A DNA stretch of 64,000 nucleotides from G965215055 sp965215055 (GTDB lineage: Bacteria > Pseudomonadota > Gammaproteobacteria > UBA4575), in NCBI GenBank assembly GCA_965215055.1, contig OZ244046.1, positions 1,116,001 through 1,180,000 on the forward strand. Reading direction: 5' to 3'. Positions 9,398-16,200 of this stretch are shown in pieces. Position 1 is the first letter of the stretch, and each line of letters opens with the position of its first letter. Below the pieces are notes generated by a model. That model saw only the letters and a program-made list of their open reading frames with translations, made no database searches and was not told the DNA's origin. The position numbers and the translations under genes were made by a program.

Positions 9398-10285
9398 ATG
9401 AAGCCTTATCACAACGCCGCGCGGATTGCCAAGGTCCTGACCGAGGCACTGCCTTATATACAGAGGTTCACTGGCAAAACCGTTGTTATCAAGTACGGCG
9501 GGAATGCCATGGTGGATGAAGCATTAAAAAACAGTTTTGCCCGCGACGTGGTGTTATTGAAGCTGGTTGGCATCAATCCCGTTATCGTTCACGGTGGCGG
9601 TCCTCAAATCGGGCAACTGCTTGAAAAACTCGGCAAGCAAAGCGAATTCGTAGACGGTATGCGCGTCACGGACAGCGAAACGATGGACGTCGTGGAGATG
9701 GTACTGGGTGGATTGGTAAACAAGGAGATCGTGCAGCTTATCAATCAACACGGGGGGCGCGCCGTGGGGATAACAGGGAAAGATGGCGGCTTGATCTATG
9801 CGAAAAAGATGAAGGTGACGCGCCATTCCCCGGAGCTTGATGCACCGGAGATCATTGACCTGGGACACGTGGGGGAAATAACGGGAATCAATCCCTCGCT
9901 GCTTAATCACCTGAAACAGGAACAATTCATCCCGGTAATCGCCCCCATAGGTACGGGAAAGACAGGGGATGCCCTGAATATCAATGCTGACCTGGTCGCG
10001 GGAAAGATCGCCGCGGTGTTGCAGGCGGAGAAGCTGATCTTGCTGACAAACACGGCCGGGATTAAAGAAGACAACCAGTTGCTTACCGGGATCACCAGCA
10101 AGGAAATAGAAAGACTTATTTCAAGCGGGGTGATCAGTGACGGCATGCTGCCTAAAGTCAACTGCGCATGGGAAGCGGTTTCCTGCGGAGTAAAGACCGC
10201 GCATATCATAGATGGCCGCGTGCAACACGCGGTGTTGCTGGAACTGTTCACTGACCAGGGCATCGGTACCCTGTTGCGCTGCTGA
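9398..10285 (+). CDS. argB: acetylglutamate kinase
   Basis: Phosphorylates N-acetyl-L-glutamate, the second step of arginine synthesis and the usual control point. Amino acid kinase fold: KTVVIKYGGNAMVD near residue 30, the glycine-rich VIVHGGGPQI, and late ATP-site residues in INADLVAGKIAAVL. At 295 residues, with an N-terminal extension of roughly 25 residues ahead of the first kinase motif, it resembles the arginine-inhibited hexameric type rather than the short E. coli type (258 residues). The 104-base gap from algC suggests a separate promoter. Confidence 0.95.
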   Translation: MKPYHNAARIAKVLTEALPYIQRFTGKTVVIKYGGNAMVDEALKNSFARDVVLLKLVGINPVIVHGGGPQIGQLLEKLGKQSEFVDGMRVTDSETMDVVEMVLGGLVNKEIVQLINQHGGRAVGITGKDGGLIYAKKMKVTRHSPELDAPEIIDLGHVGEITGINPSLLNHLKQEQFIPVIAPIGTGKTGDALNINADLVAGKIAAVLQAEKLILLTNTAGIKEDNQLLTGITSKEIERLISSGVISDGMLPKVNCAWEAVSCGVKTAHIIDGRVQHAVLLELFTDQGIGTLLRC

Positions 10286-10304
10286 AACGGATTCTCCTAC
10301 CCAC

Positions 10305-11120
10305 ATGCCCGCGCCAGAAATTATCGATCCCAAGAAGGGCTATCGACAGGAACTGCGCCGCTTGCAGAGGGAACTGATCAAGCTGCAACACTGGATTCAG
10401 ACCCACGGCTTGCGGGTGGTGGTGGTGTTCGAAGGCCGCGACGCAGCAGGCAAGGGCGGTGTGATTCGCCGTATCACGCACTACACCAATCCCCGCGTTG
10501 TGCAGGTGGTGGCATTGCCCACACCGACCGAAGAGGAGCGACACCAGTGGTATTTTCAACGCTACGTCGCGCACCTGCCCAGTGCCGGCAGAATGGTCCT
10601 GTTTGATCGCAGTTGGTATAACCGTGCCGGGGTGGAAGCGGTGATGGGCTTCTGTTCCAAAGAGGAGCTGGACGAGTTTTTTGTCAGTTGCCCGCAATTC
10701 GAGCACATGTTGATCCGTTCCGGCATCCGGCTTATCAAGTACTGGTTTTCGATTGGCGATGAAGAACAGGAACGTCGTTTTCAGGCGCGCCTGGACGAGC
10801 CTCTCAAACGCTGGAAACTGAGCCCCATGGACCTGGCGTCGCGCTCCAGGTGGAAGGCCTATTCACGTGCACAGGACGAGATGTTCGCACATTGCCACAC
10901 CGATTTCTCACCGTGGCACCAGGTCGACAGCAACAACAAGAAGCTGTCACGACTCAACTGCATCCACCACCTGCTGTCGGAATTCGACTACGAGGACCTG
11001 ACGCCGCCACCGATGGAATTGCCGCCCCGCCCTGCACCCGATGATGACGGTGAGGATACGAGGCCGCACCCGCCCTTTGTTCCACAGGTATATCGATTTG
11101 AAGACGGTGCAGGCTCGTGA
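10305..11120 (+). CDS. ppk2: polyphosphate kinase 2 (PPK2 family)
   Basis: P-loop kinase that moves phosphate between inorganic polyphosphate and nucleotides. Walker A is EGRDAAGKGG at residues 43-52 and Walker B is LFDRSWYNRAG with D101. The single-domain length of 271 fits class I-like PPK2. Whether it prefers ADP, GDP or NMPs cannot be told from sequence. The frame extends upstream to 10212, but ATG 10305 is where homology starts. The final 12 codons (QVYRFEDGAGS and stop) reappear twice downstream, at 12208-12244 and 13931-13968, as duplication scars upstream of each further ankyrin gene. Confidence 0.92.
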   Translation: MPAPEIIDPKKGYRQELRRLQRELIKLQHWIQTHGLRVVVVFEGRDAAGKGGVIRRITHYTNPRVVQVVALPTPTEEERHQWYFQRYVAHLPSAGRMVLFDRSWYNRAGVEAVMGFCSKEELDEFFVSCPQFEHMLIRSGIRLIKYWFSIGDEEQERRFQARLDEPLKRWKLSPMDLASRSRWKAYSRAQDEMFAHCHTDFSPWHQVDSNNKKLSRLNCIHHLLSEFDYEDLTPPPMELPPRPAPDDDGEDTRPHPPFVPQVYRFEDGAGS

Positions 11121-11152
11121 CGACATATATTGACCACTGACTGAAAGACAGC

Positions 11153-12139
11153 ATGAGCAAACTGGTAACTCTCTGCGTGGCACTCGCACTCTGCATGACA
11201 AGCCTGCCGGGTACGGCAGGGCCATTGCATGACGCAGCAATGTTAAGTCAAATTGAGGCGGTTCGTGCCTTGTTGGAAGCAGGTGCGGACGTCAACGCGC
11301 GAGACAAGAATGAGAATACACCCCTGCATCGCGCAGCGGTGCTCGGTAACGCTGAGGTGACCCGTGTACTGCTGCAGGCAGGTGCAGACGTCAACGCACG
11401 AGACAAGAATGAAAATACGCCTCTGCATGGCACAACGCTTTTTAGTAACGCTAAGGTGACCCGTGTACTGCTGCAAGCAGGTGCAGATGTCAACGCGCGA
11501 GACAAGAGTGAGCAGACACCTCTGCATGGCGCAGCACTTGGAGGTTACGTTGAGGTGATCCGTGCCTTGCTAGAAGCAGGTGCACATATCGATTCGCGAG
11601 GCAAGAACAAGAATACACCCTTGCATCTCGCAGCGAATGCAGGTCAAGTTGAGGCAGTCCACGTGCTGCTGCAGGCAGGCGCAAACGTCAATGCGCGAAA
11701 CAAGAGTGATTGGATGCCCCTGTATGGTGCGTCAGGAAAAGGCCACGTTGAGATAGTCCGTATGCTGCTGCAGGCAGGTACAGACGTCAATGCGCAGGAC
11801 AAGAACAAGGTAACACCCCTGCATCTCGCATTATTGCAGGGTCACGTTAAGGTGGCCCACGTGCTGCTGCAAGCAGGTGCAGATGTCAACGCACGAGAAG
11901 ACTCCGAAAGTACACCTCTGCATTACGCAGCTTTGTTAGGTCAAGTTGAGGCAGTTCGTGCCTTGTTGAAAGCAGGTGCAAATGTCAACGCACGAAACAA
12001 GGACGATCGAACACCCTTGGATGCCGCCCAGTTTGGCATGGAGGCAACGGAGGAGTCGGTTGCCCCGTTTCAGGAGGTAATCAAGGTGTTGCAGGCAGCA
12101 GGCGGGCGATCAACTAGGCAGGGACGCCAGCAGGAATGA
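11153..12139 (+). CDS. secreted ankyrin-repeat protein, copy 1
   Basis: 328 residues. A cleavable signal peptide (basic MSK, hydrophobic core LVTLCVALALCMTSLPG, probable cut after GTAG) is followed directly by about nine 33-residue ankyrin repeats of the form TPLHxAAxxGxxEVVxxLLxAGADVNAR. It ends with a capping segment (EVIKVLQAAGG). Mature proteins of this kind bind other proteins; no catalytic domain is visible. Repeats are very similar at DNA level, which points to recent expansion. This copy runs 9 codons past the point where copies 2 and 3 stop. The partner is unknown; export suggests an envelope or host-facing role. Confidence 0.85.
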   Translation: MSKLVTLCVALALCMTSLPGTAGPLHDAAMLSQIEAVRALLEAGADVNARDKNENTPLHRAAVLGNAEVTRVLLQAGADVNARDKNENTPLHGTTLFSNAKVTRVLLQAGADVNARDKSEQTPLHGAALGGYVEVIRALLEAGAHIDSRGKNKNTPLHLAANAGQVEAVHVLLQAGANVNARNKSDWMPLYGASGKGHVEIVRMLLQAGTDVNAQDKNKVTPLHLALLQGHVKVAHVLLQAGADVNAREDSESTPLHYAALLGQVEAVRALLKAGANVNARNKDDRTPLDAAQFGMEATEESVAPFQEVIKVLQAAGGRSTRQGRQQE

Positions 12140-12152
12140 TGCATGCTCGCCT

Positions 12153-12244
12153 TTATTCCGATTCCGTATGCTCTAAAAATTCCTTGATCTGCCCAATGTT
12201 TTTTTCTGCAGGTATATCGATTTGAAGATGATACAGACTCATGA
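12153..12244. pseudogene. duplication scar: patatin 3' tail (-) joined to ppk2 3' tail (+)
   Basis: Bases 12153-12209 on the minus strand still encode the patatin C-terminus (EKNIGQIKEFLEHTESE and stop; the real gene ends in EHTEPE). Bases 12208-12244 on the plus strand match the ppk2 end (QVYRFED...stop) with several substitutions. The join sits at TTTTTTTCTGCA/GGTATATCG. Neither fragment is a functional gene. The following 33 bases, up to the ATG of copy 2, repeat the leader found before copy 1. Confidence 0.85.
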
Positions 12245-12277
12245 CGACATATATTGACCACTGACTGAAAGACAGGC

Positions 12278-13831
12278 ATGAACAAACTGGTAACTCTCTG
12301 CGTGGCACTCGCACTCTGCATGACAAGCCTGCCGGGTATATCAGGGCCACTTCATGACGCAGCAGAGAAAGGCGACACTGCGAAAATCCGCGCCTTGCTG
12401 GAAGCAGGTGCAGACGTCAACGTGCAAGGCAAAGATGGGTATACGCCCCTGCATCATGCAGCAGGACTAGGTCAAATTGAGGCGGTTCGTGCCTTGCTGG
12501 AAGCAGGCGCAGATATCAACGTGCAAGGCAAGGATGGGTATACGCCCTTGCATGCCGCAGCGGTGTTCGGTCACGCTGAGGCAGTCCACGTGCTGCTGGA
12601 AGTAGGCGCAGACATCAACATGCAAGGTAAGTATGGGTATACGCCCCTGCATCTCACAGTGCCCGAAGGCCGCGTTGAGGTGATCCACGTGTTGCTGGAA
12701 GCAGGTACAAACGTCAACGCGCCAGACGAGGATAGGCATACACCCCTGCATCTCGCAGTGTCCGAAGGCCGCATTGAGGTGATTCACATGCTGCTGGAAG
12801 CAGGTGCAAATGTCGACGCGCGAAACAAGGACGAGCGGACACCCCTGCATTTCGCATCAGTGCAAAGCTATGCTGAGGTGATTTACGTGCTGCTGGAAGC
12901 AGGTGCAGATATCAACGCACGAGACAAGAATGGGGTGACACCCCTGCATGGCACAGCGTTGAAAGGTCAAGTTGAGGTGGTCCACGTGCTGCTGGAAGCA
13001 GGTGCAGACGTTAACGTGGCAAACAAGAACAAGGGAACACCTCTGCATAACGCGGCAAAGCAAGGCCATGTTGAGGCAGTCCACACGCTGCTGGAAGCAG
13101 GTGCAAATGTCAACGTGCGAAACGAGAATGGCCATACGCCTCTACATCTCGCAGCATTCGAAGACCATGTTGAGGTGATCCACGTGCTGCTGGAAGCAAG
13201 TACACATATCAACGTGCGAGACAAGAATGAGCTGATGCCCCTGCATGGCGCAGCGTTGAAAGGTCAAGCTGAAGCGGTTCGTGCCTTGCTGCAGGCAGGT
13301 GCAGATGTCAACGTGCGAGGCAAGGATGAATGGACGCCTCTGTATCTCGCTGCGTCCGCAGGCCACGTTGAGGTGACCCACGTGCTGCTGGAAGCAGGTG
13401 CAAATGTCAACGCGCGAGACAAGAATGAGTGGACGCCTCTGCATCTCGCAGCGTCCGAAGGCCACGTTAAGGTGATCCACGTGCTGCTGCAGGCAGGTAC
13501 AGACATCAACACGCAAGGCAGGAATGAAATGACACCCCTGCATAGTGCAGCAGGGCTAGGTCAAGTTGAGGCAGTACGTGCCTTGCTGGAAGCAGGCGCA
13601 GATGTCAATGCACAAGACGAGATCGAGCAGACACCACTACATTACGCGTCATTAAAAGGCCACGCTGAGGTGGTCCGTGTGCTGCTACAAGCAGGCGCAA
13701 ACGTCAACGCGCGAGACAAGGATGAGTGGACACCCCTGGATTTCGCCCGGCTTGGCATGGAGAAAACAGAGGAGTCGGTTGTCCCGTTCCAGGAGGTAAT
13801 CAAGGTGCTGCAGGCAGCAGGCGGACGGTAG
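12278..13831 (+). CDS. secreted ankyrin-repeat protein, copy 2 (longest)
   Basis: 517 residues. The signal peptide is nearly identical to that of copy 1 (MNKLVTLCVALALCMTSLPG). About fourteen 33-residue ankyrin repeats and the same C-terminal cap (EESVVPFQEVIKVLQAAGG) follow. It begins GPLHDAAEKGDTAKIRALLE, a first repeat shared closely with copy 3 and less with copy 1. So repeats have been added, lost or exchanged between copies. The upstream leader is the conserved stretch around 12245-12277. Function is unknown beyond protein binding; an exported scaffold or effector is the most economical guess. Confidence 0.85.
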   Translation: MNKLVTLCVALALCMTSLPGISGPLHDAAEKGDTAKIRALLEAGADVNVQGKDGYTPLHHAAGLGQIEAVRALLEAGADINVQGKDGYTPLHAAAVFGHAEAVHVLLEVGADINMQGKYGYTPLHLTVPEGRVEVIHVLLEAGTNVNAPDEDRHTPLHLAVSEGRIEVIHMLLEAGANVDARNKDERTPLHFASVQSYAEVIYVLLEAGADINARDKNGVTPLHGTALKGQVEVVHVLLEAGADVNVANKNKGTPLHNAAKQGHVEAVHTLLEAGANVNVRNENGHTPLHLAAFEDHVEVIHVLLEASTHINVRDKNELMPLHGAALKGQAEAVRALLQAGADVNVRGKDEWTPLYLAASAGHVEVTHVLLEAGANVNARDKNEWTPLHLAASEGHVKVIHVLLQAGTDINTQGRNEMTPLHSAAGLGQVEAVRALLEAGADVNAQDEIEQTPLHYASLKGHAEVVRVLLQAGANVNARDKDEWTPLDFARLGMEKTEESVVPFQEVIKVLQAAGGR

Positions 13832-13877
13832 TCCACTTTACCAGAGGGACGCCAGCAGGATTGACGCGTACTCGCTT

Positions 13878-13968
13878 TTATTCCGATTCCATATGCTCTA
13901 AAAGTTCCTTGATTTGACCAATGTTTTTTTCGCAAGTATATTGATTTGAAGACGGCGCAGGCTCGTGA
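13878..13968. pseudogene. second duplication scar: patatin 3' tail (-) joined to ppk2 3' tail (+)
   Basis: Minus strand 13878-13932 encodes EKNIGQIKELLEHMESE and stop, the patatin tail. Plus strand 13931-13968 matches the ppk2 tail but has a TGA within it (GTATATTGA), so it has decayed further than the first scar. After it comes an insertion of roughly 20 bases (TATAATGACTGTTCCAGGCC) not present in front of copies 1 and 2, then the usual leader. This junction looks older than the one at 12.2 kb. Confidence 0.8.
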
Positions 13969-14025
13969 CGACGTATAATGACTGTTCCAGGCCGACATAC
14001 ATTGATTACTGACTGAAAGACAAGC

Positions 14026-14883
14026 ATGAACAAACTGGTAACTCTCTGCGTGGCACTCGCACTCTGCATGACAAGCCTGCCGGGTACGGCAGGGCCACTG
14101 CATGACGCAGCAATGAAAGGCGACACTGCGAAAATCCGTGCCTTGCTGGAAGCAGGTGCAGATGTCAACGCACGAGACGAGTTCGTGGAGACGCCTCTGC
14201 ATAACGCAGCGAATGCAGGTCAAGCTGAGGCGGTCCGCGTCTCGCTGGAAGCAGGTGCACATGTTAATGCGCGAAGCTTCAGCGAGGTGACGCCCCCCGC
14301 AGCGGTATTCGGTCACGCTGAGGCGGTCCGTGCCTTGCTGGAAGCAGGTGCAGACGTCAACGCGCGAAACAAGAGGGGTCGGACGCCCCTGCATAATGCA
14401 GCGGGGTGGGGCAACGTTGAGGTGACCCGTGCCTTGCTGGAAGCAGGTGCACATGTCAATGCGCGAGACGAGTTCGAGTATACACCCCTGCATACCGCAG
14501 CGAGTTTCGGTCACGCTGAGGTGGTCCGTGCCTTGCTGCAAGCAGGTGCACATGTCGATGCGCGAGGCGGCAGCTTCGAGAAGACACCTCTACACGCCGC
14601 AGCGGGTGAAGGTCACGCTGAGGTGGTCCGTGCCTTGCTGGAAGCAGATACACATGTCAATGCGCGAGACAAGAATGAGATAACACCCCTGCATTTCGCG
14701 TCAGGAAAAGGCCTCACTGAGGTAGTCCACGTGCTGCTGGAAGCAGGTGCAGACGTTAACGCGCGAGACAAGGACAAGCGGACGCCCCTGGGTGCCGCCC
14801 GGTATGGCATGGAGGAAACGGAGGAATCGATTGCACCGTTCCAGGAGGTAATCAGGGTGTTGCAGGCGGAAGGTGGGCGGTAG
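14026..14883 (+). CDS. secreted ankyrin-repeat protein, copy 3
   Basis: 285 residues. Signal peptide MNKLVTLCVALALCMTSLPG with cut after GTAG, then about eight ankyrin repeats and the shared C-terminal cap (EESIAPFQEVIRVLQAEGG). The third repeat has lost two residues (VTPPAAVFGHAEAV instead of TPLHAAAVFGHAEAV) through a 6-base in-frame deletion, so the H-bonding TPLH turn of that repeat is missing. The sixth repeat carries one extra residue (GGSFEKTPLH). The gene ends 46 bases before the stop of the convergent patatin gene. Confidence 0.85.
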   Translation: MNKLVTLCVALALCMTSLPGTAGPLHDAAMKGDTAKIRALLEAGADVNARDEFVETPLHNAANAGQAEAVRVSLEAGAHVNARSFSEVTPPAAVFGHAEAVRALLEAGADVNARNKRGRTPLHNAAGWGNVEVTRALLEAGAHVNARDEFEYTPLHTAASFGHAEVVRALLQAGAHVDARGGSFEKTPLHAAAGEGHAEVVRALLEADTHVNARDKNEITPLHFASGKGLTEVVHVLLEAGADVNARDKDKRTPLGAARYGMEETEESIAPFQEVIRVLQAEGGR

Positions 14884-14929
14884 TTTACTTTACCAGAAGG
14901 ACGTCAGCAGGAATGACGCTCGCTCGCCT

Positions 14930-16087
14930 TTATTCCGGTTCCGTATGCTCTAAAAATTCCTTGATCTGCCCGATGTTTTTTTCCGCATCCTGCTCACCCA
15001 GTTCGATTAAACGGTCCAGGTATTCGTGCTGAAACATCAATAATGAAAGCGAGTCGGGACTGCGGGTATCGCGGGTTCCAAAACCACGGGTAAAGTACCT
15101 GAAGGGCTGCGGCAGGTTGATTTCATATCGACTCGCAAGTTTGCCAAGGTCTTCACTCGGCCGCAAAATCAATAGGCGAATCCGCTTGAACCGCTCACGT
15201 GCCGCCTCGCTGATTTCAGCGTACAGTTCGTTCACGCGCTCCATGTTGGCCGCATCGTGATCGAGCAGGTCCAGGAACATGGAGTCCAACAGGATGCCTA
15301 TGATCTGCGCGGCAGGTGCGTATTCGGTGATGACGTTCTCGTCAGCAACGGTCTGCCTGTCGCGAAAGCGCGTGGAGATCGCGATGATACGCTTCGCACC
15401 CAGGTGCATGGCAGGAGAAAGCGGCGCGATAGAACGTATGCCGCCATCGCCATGCCAACCATCATCTATTTTCACGGCAGGAAACACCAGCGGTAATGCC
15501 GCCGATGCCATGATGTGTTCAATCGTAATCATCGTTTCTTCACTGTACCTGCGTGGCCGCTGCCAGTGTTCTTCTGCGTCTCCCTGTACCCAGGTGACGG
15601 CTCTGCCAGTGCCGTAGTTGGTGCTTGTAATGCCAAGTACACGTAAATGTCCCCGTTCGATATTTTCCTGAATGCCCCGGATGGGATGCCCGGCCAGCGA
15701 GGATAGTTTTTTTTCCAGGTGCTTCCTTAACGGGTTGCTATCCAGCAGGCTGCGCGCACGCGGGCCCAGGCGACTGCCGCCAAGAATAAAGCTCAGTCCC
15801 CAGCGAAAAAAGGTGGTGAAAAAGTAGTAGTTGTCGGTGCGAAAGACTTTGTCGGTTGTCAGTTCCGCCCACAGTTCGACAAGCCGCTCTACTGCTTCGT
15901 CAAAAGAGCCCTGGTAGGCCGCAAGATAGGCGGCATTGACCGCGCCCGCAGATACGCCGGTGATAACCGGTGGCTGAAATCCTTCAAATTCCTTGCAGAT
16001 GTAACGCAATACGCCAACCTGGTACGCGGCACGTGCACCACCGCCGGTCATTGCGAGGCCAAGGTCGGTATTTACCAGGTTGGACAT
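14930..16087 (-). CDS. patatin-like phospholipase / lipid acyl hydrolase
   Basis: 385 residues. The Ser-Asp dyad enzyme fold has the oxyanion motif GGGARAAY at residues 15-22, the nucleophile S46 in GVSAG, and the catalytic aspartate in DGGIRSIAPLSPA. No signal peptide or membrane segment is visible, so it is cytosolic unless exported by a dedicated system. Related proteins are either housekeeping lipid hydrolases or secreted effectors (ExoU-type), and the sequence alone does not decide between them. Its last ~20 codons were copied twice into the ankyrin locus downstream. It is divergent from aceE. Confidence 0.88.
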   Translation of the reverse strand: MSNLVNTDLGLAMTGGGARAAYQVGVLRYICKEFEGFQPPVITGVSAGAVNAAYLAAYQGSFDEAVERLVELWAELTTDKVFRTDNYYFFTTFFRWGLSFILGGSRLGPRARSLLDSNPLRKHLEKKLSSLAGHPIRGIQENIERGHLRVLGITSTNYGTGRAVTWVQGDAEEHWQRPRRYSEETMITIEHIMASAALPLVFPAVKIDDGWHGDGGIRSIAPLSPAMHLGAKRIIAISTRFRDRQTVADENVITEYAPAAQIIGILLDSMFLDLLDHDAANMERVNELYAEISEAARERFKRIRLLILRPSEDLGKLASRYEINLPQPFRYFTRGFGTRDTRSPDSLSLLMFQHEYLDRLIELGEQDAEKNIGQIKEFLEHTEPE

Positions 16088-16200
16088 GGTTTCCGTCTGA
16101 ATGAGCTATCTGTTTCCTGAACTCGCAATGATTTTCTGAAACTTCGAGTACAATATAGCCGTATCTTAATCTTCATGCGTGAAAATTGCATAGTACCGAT

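Larger units (their letters stand above)
11087..14986. repeat. three tandem duplicated units, each carrying one ankyrin-repeat gene
   Basis: The unit runs from the last codons of ppk2 through an ankyrin gene to the last ~20 codons of the patatin gene on the opposite strand. Unit 1 is ~11087-12210, unit 2 ~12211-13932, unit 3 ~13933-14986. The outer ends belong to intact genes (ppk2 on the left, patatin on the right). The two internal junctions fuse a patatin 3' tail directly to a ppk2 3' tail. The native flanks share TTCC(G/A)CA at the breakpoints, which fits a microhomology-mediated tandem duplication. Unit length differs because the number of 99-base ankyrin repeats differs. Confidence 0.85.

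Noticed and set aside
11243..14653. Long open frames on the minus strand through all three ankyrin genes, with repeated Cys/Thr-rich motifs
   Set aside because: They are mirror images of the periodic ankyrin codons; the plus-strand frames have signal peptides, proper repeat logic and stops, and the minus frames have none of these.
11230..14830. Regularly spaced ~99-base repeats resembling a CRISPR array
   Set aside because: The period is exactly 33 codons, the units are coding and degenerate, and there are no short identical repeats separated by unrelated spacers.
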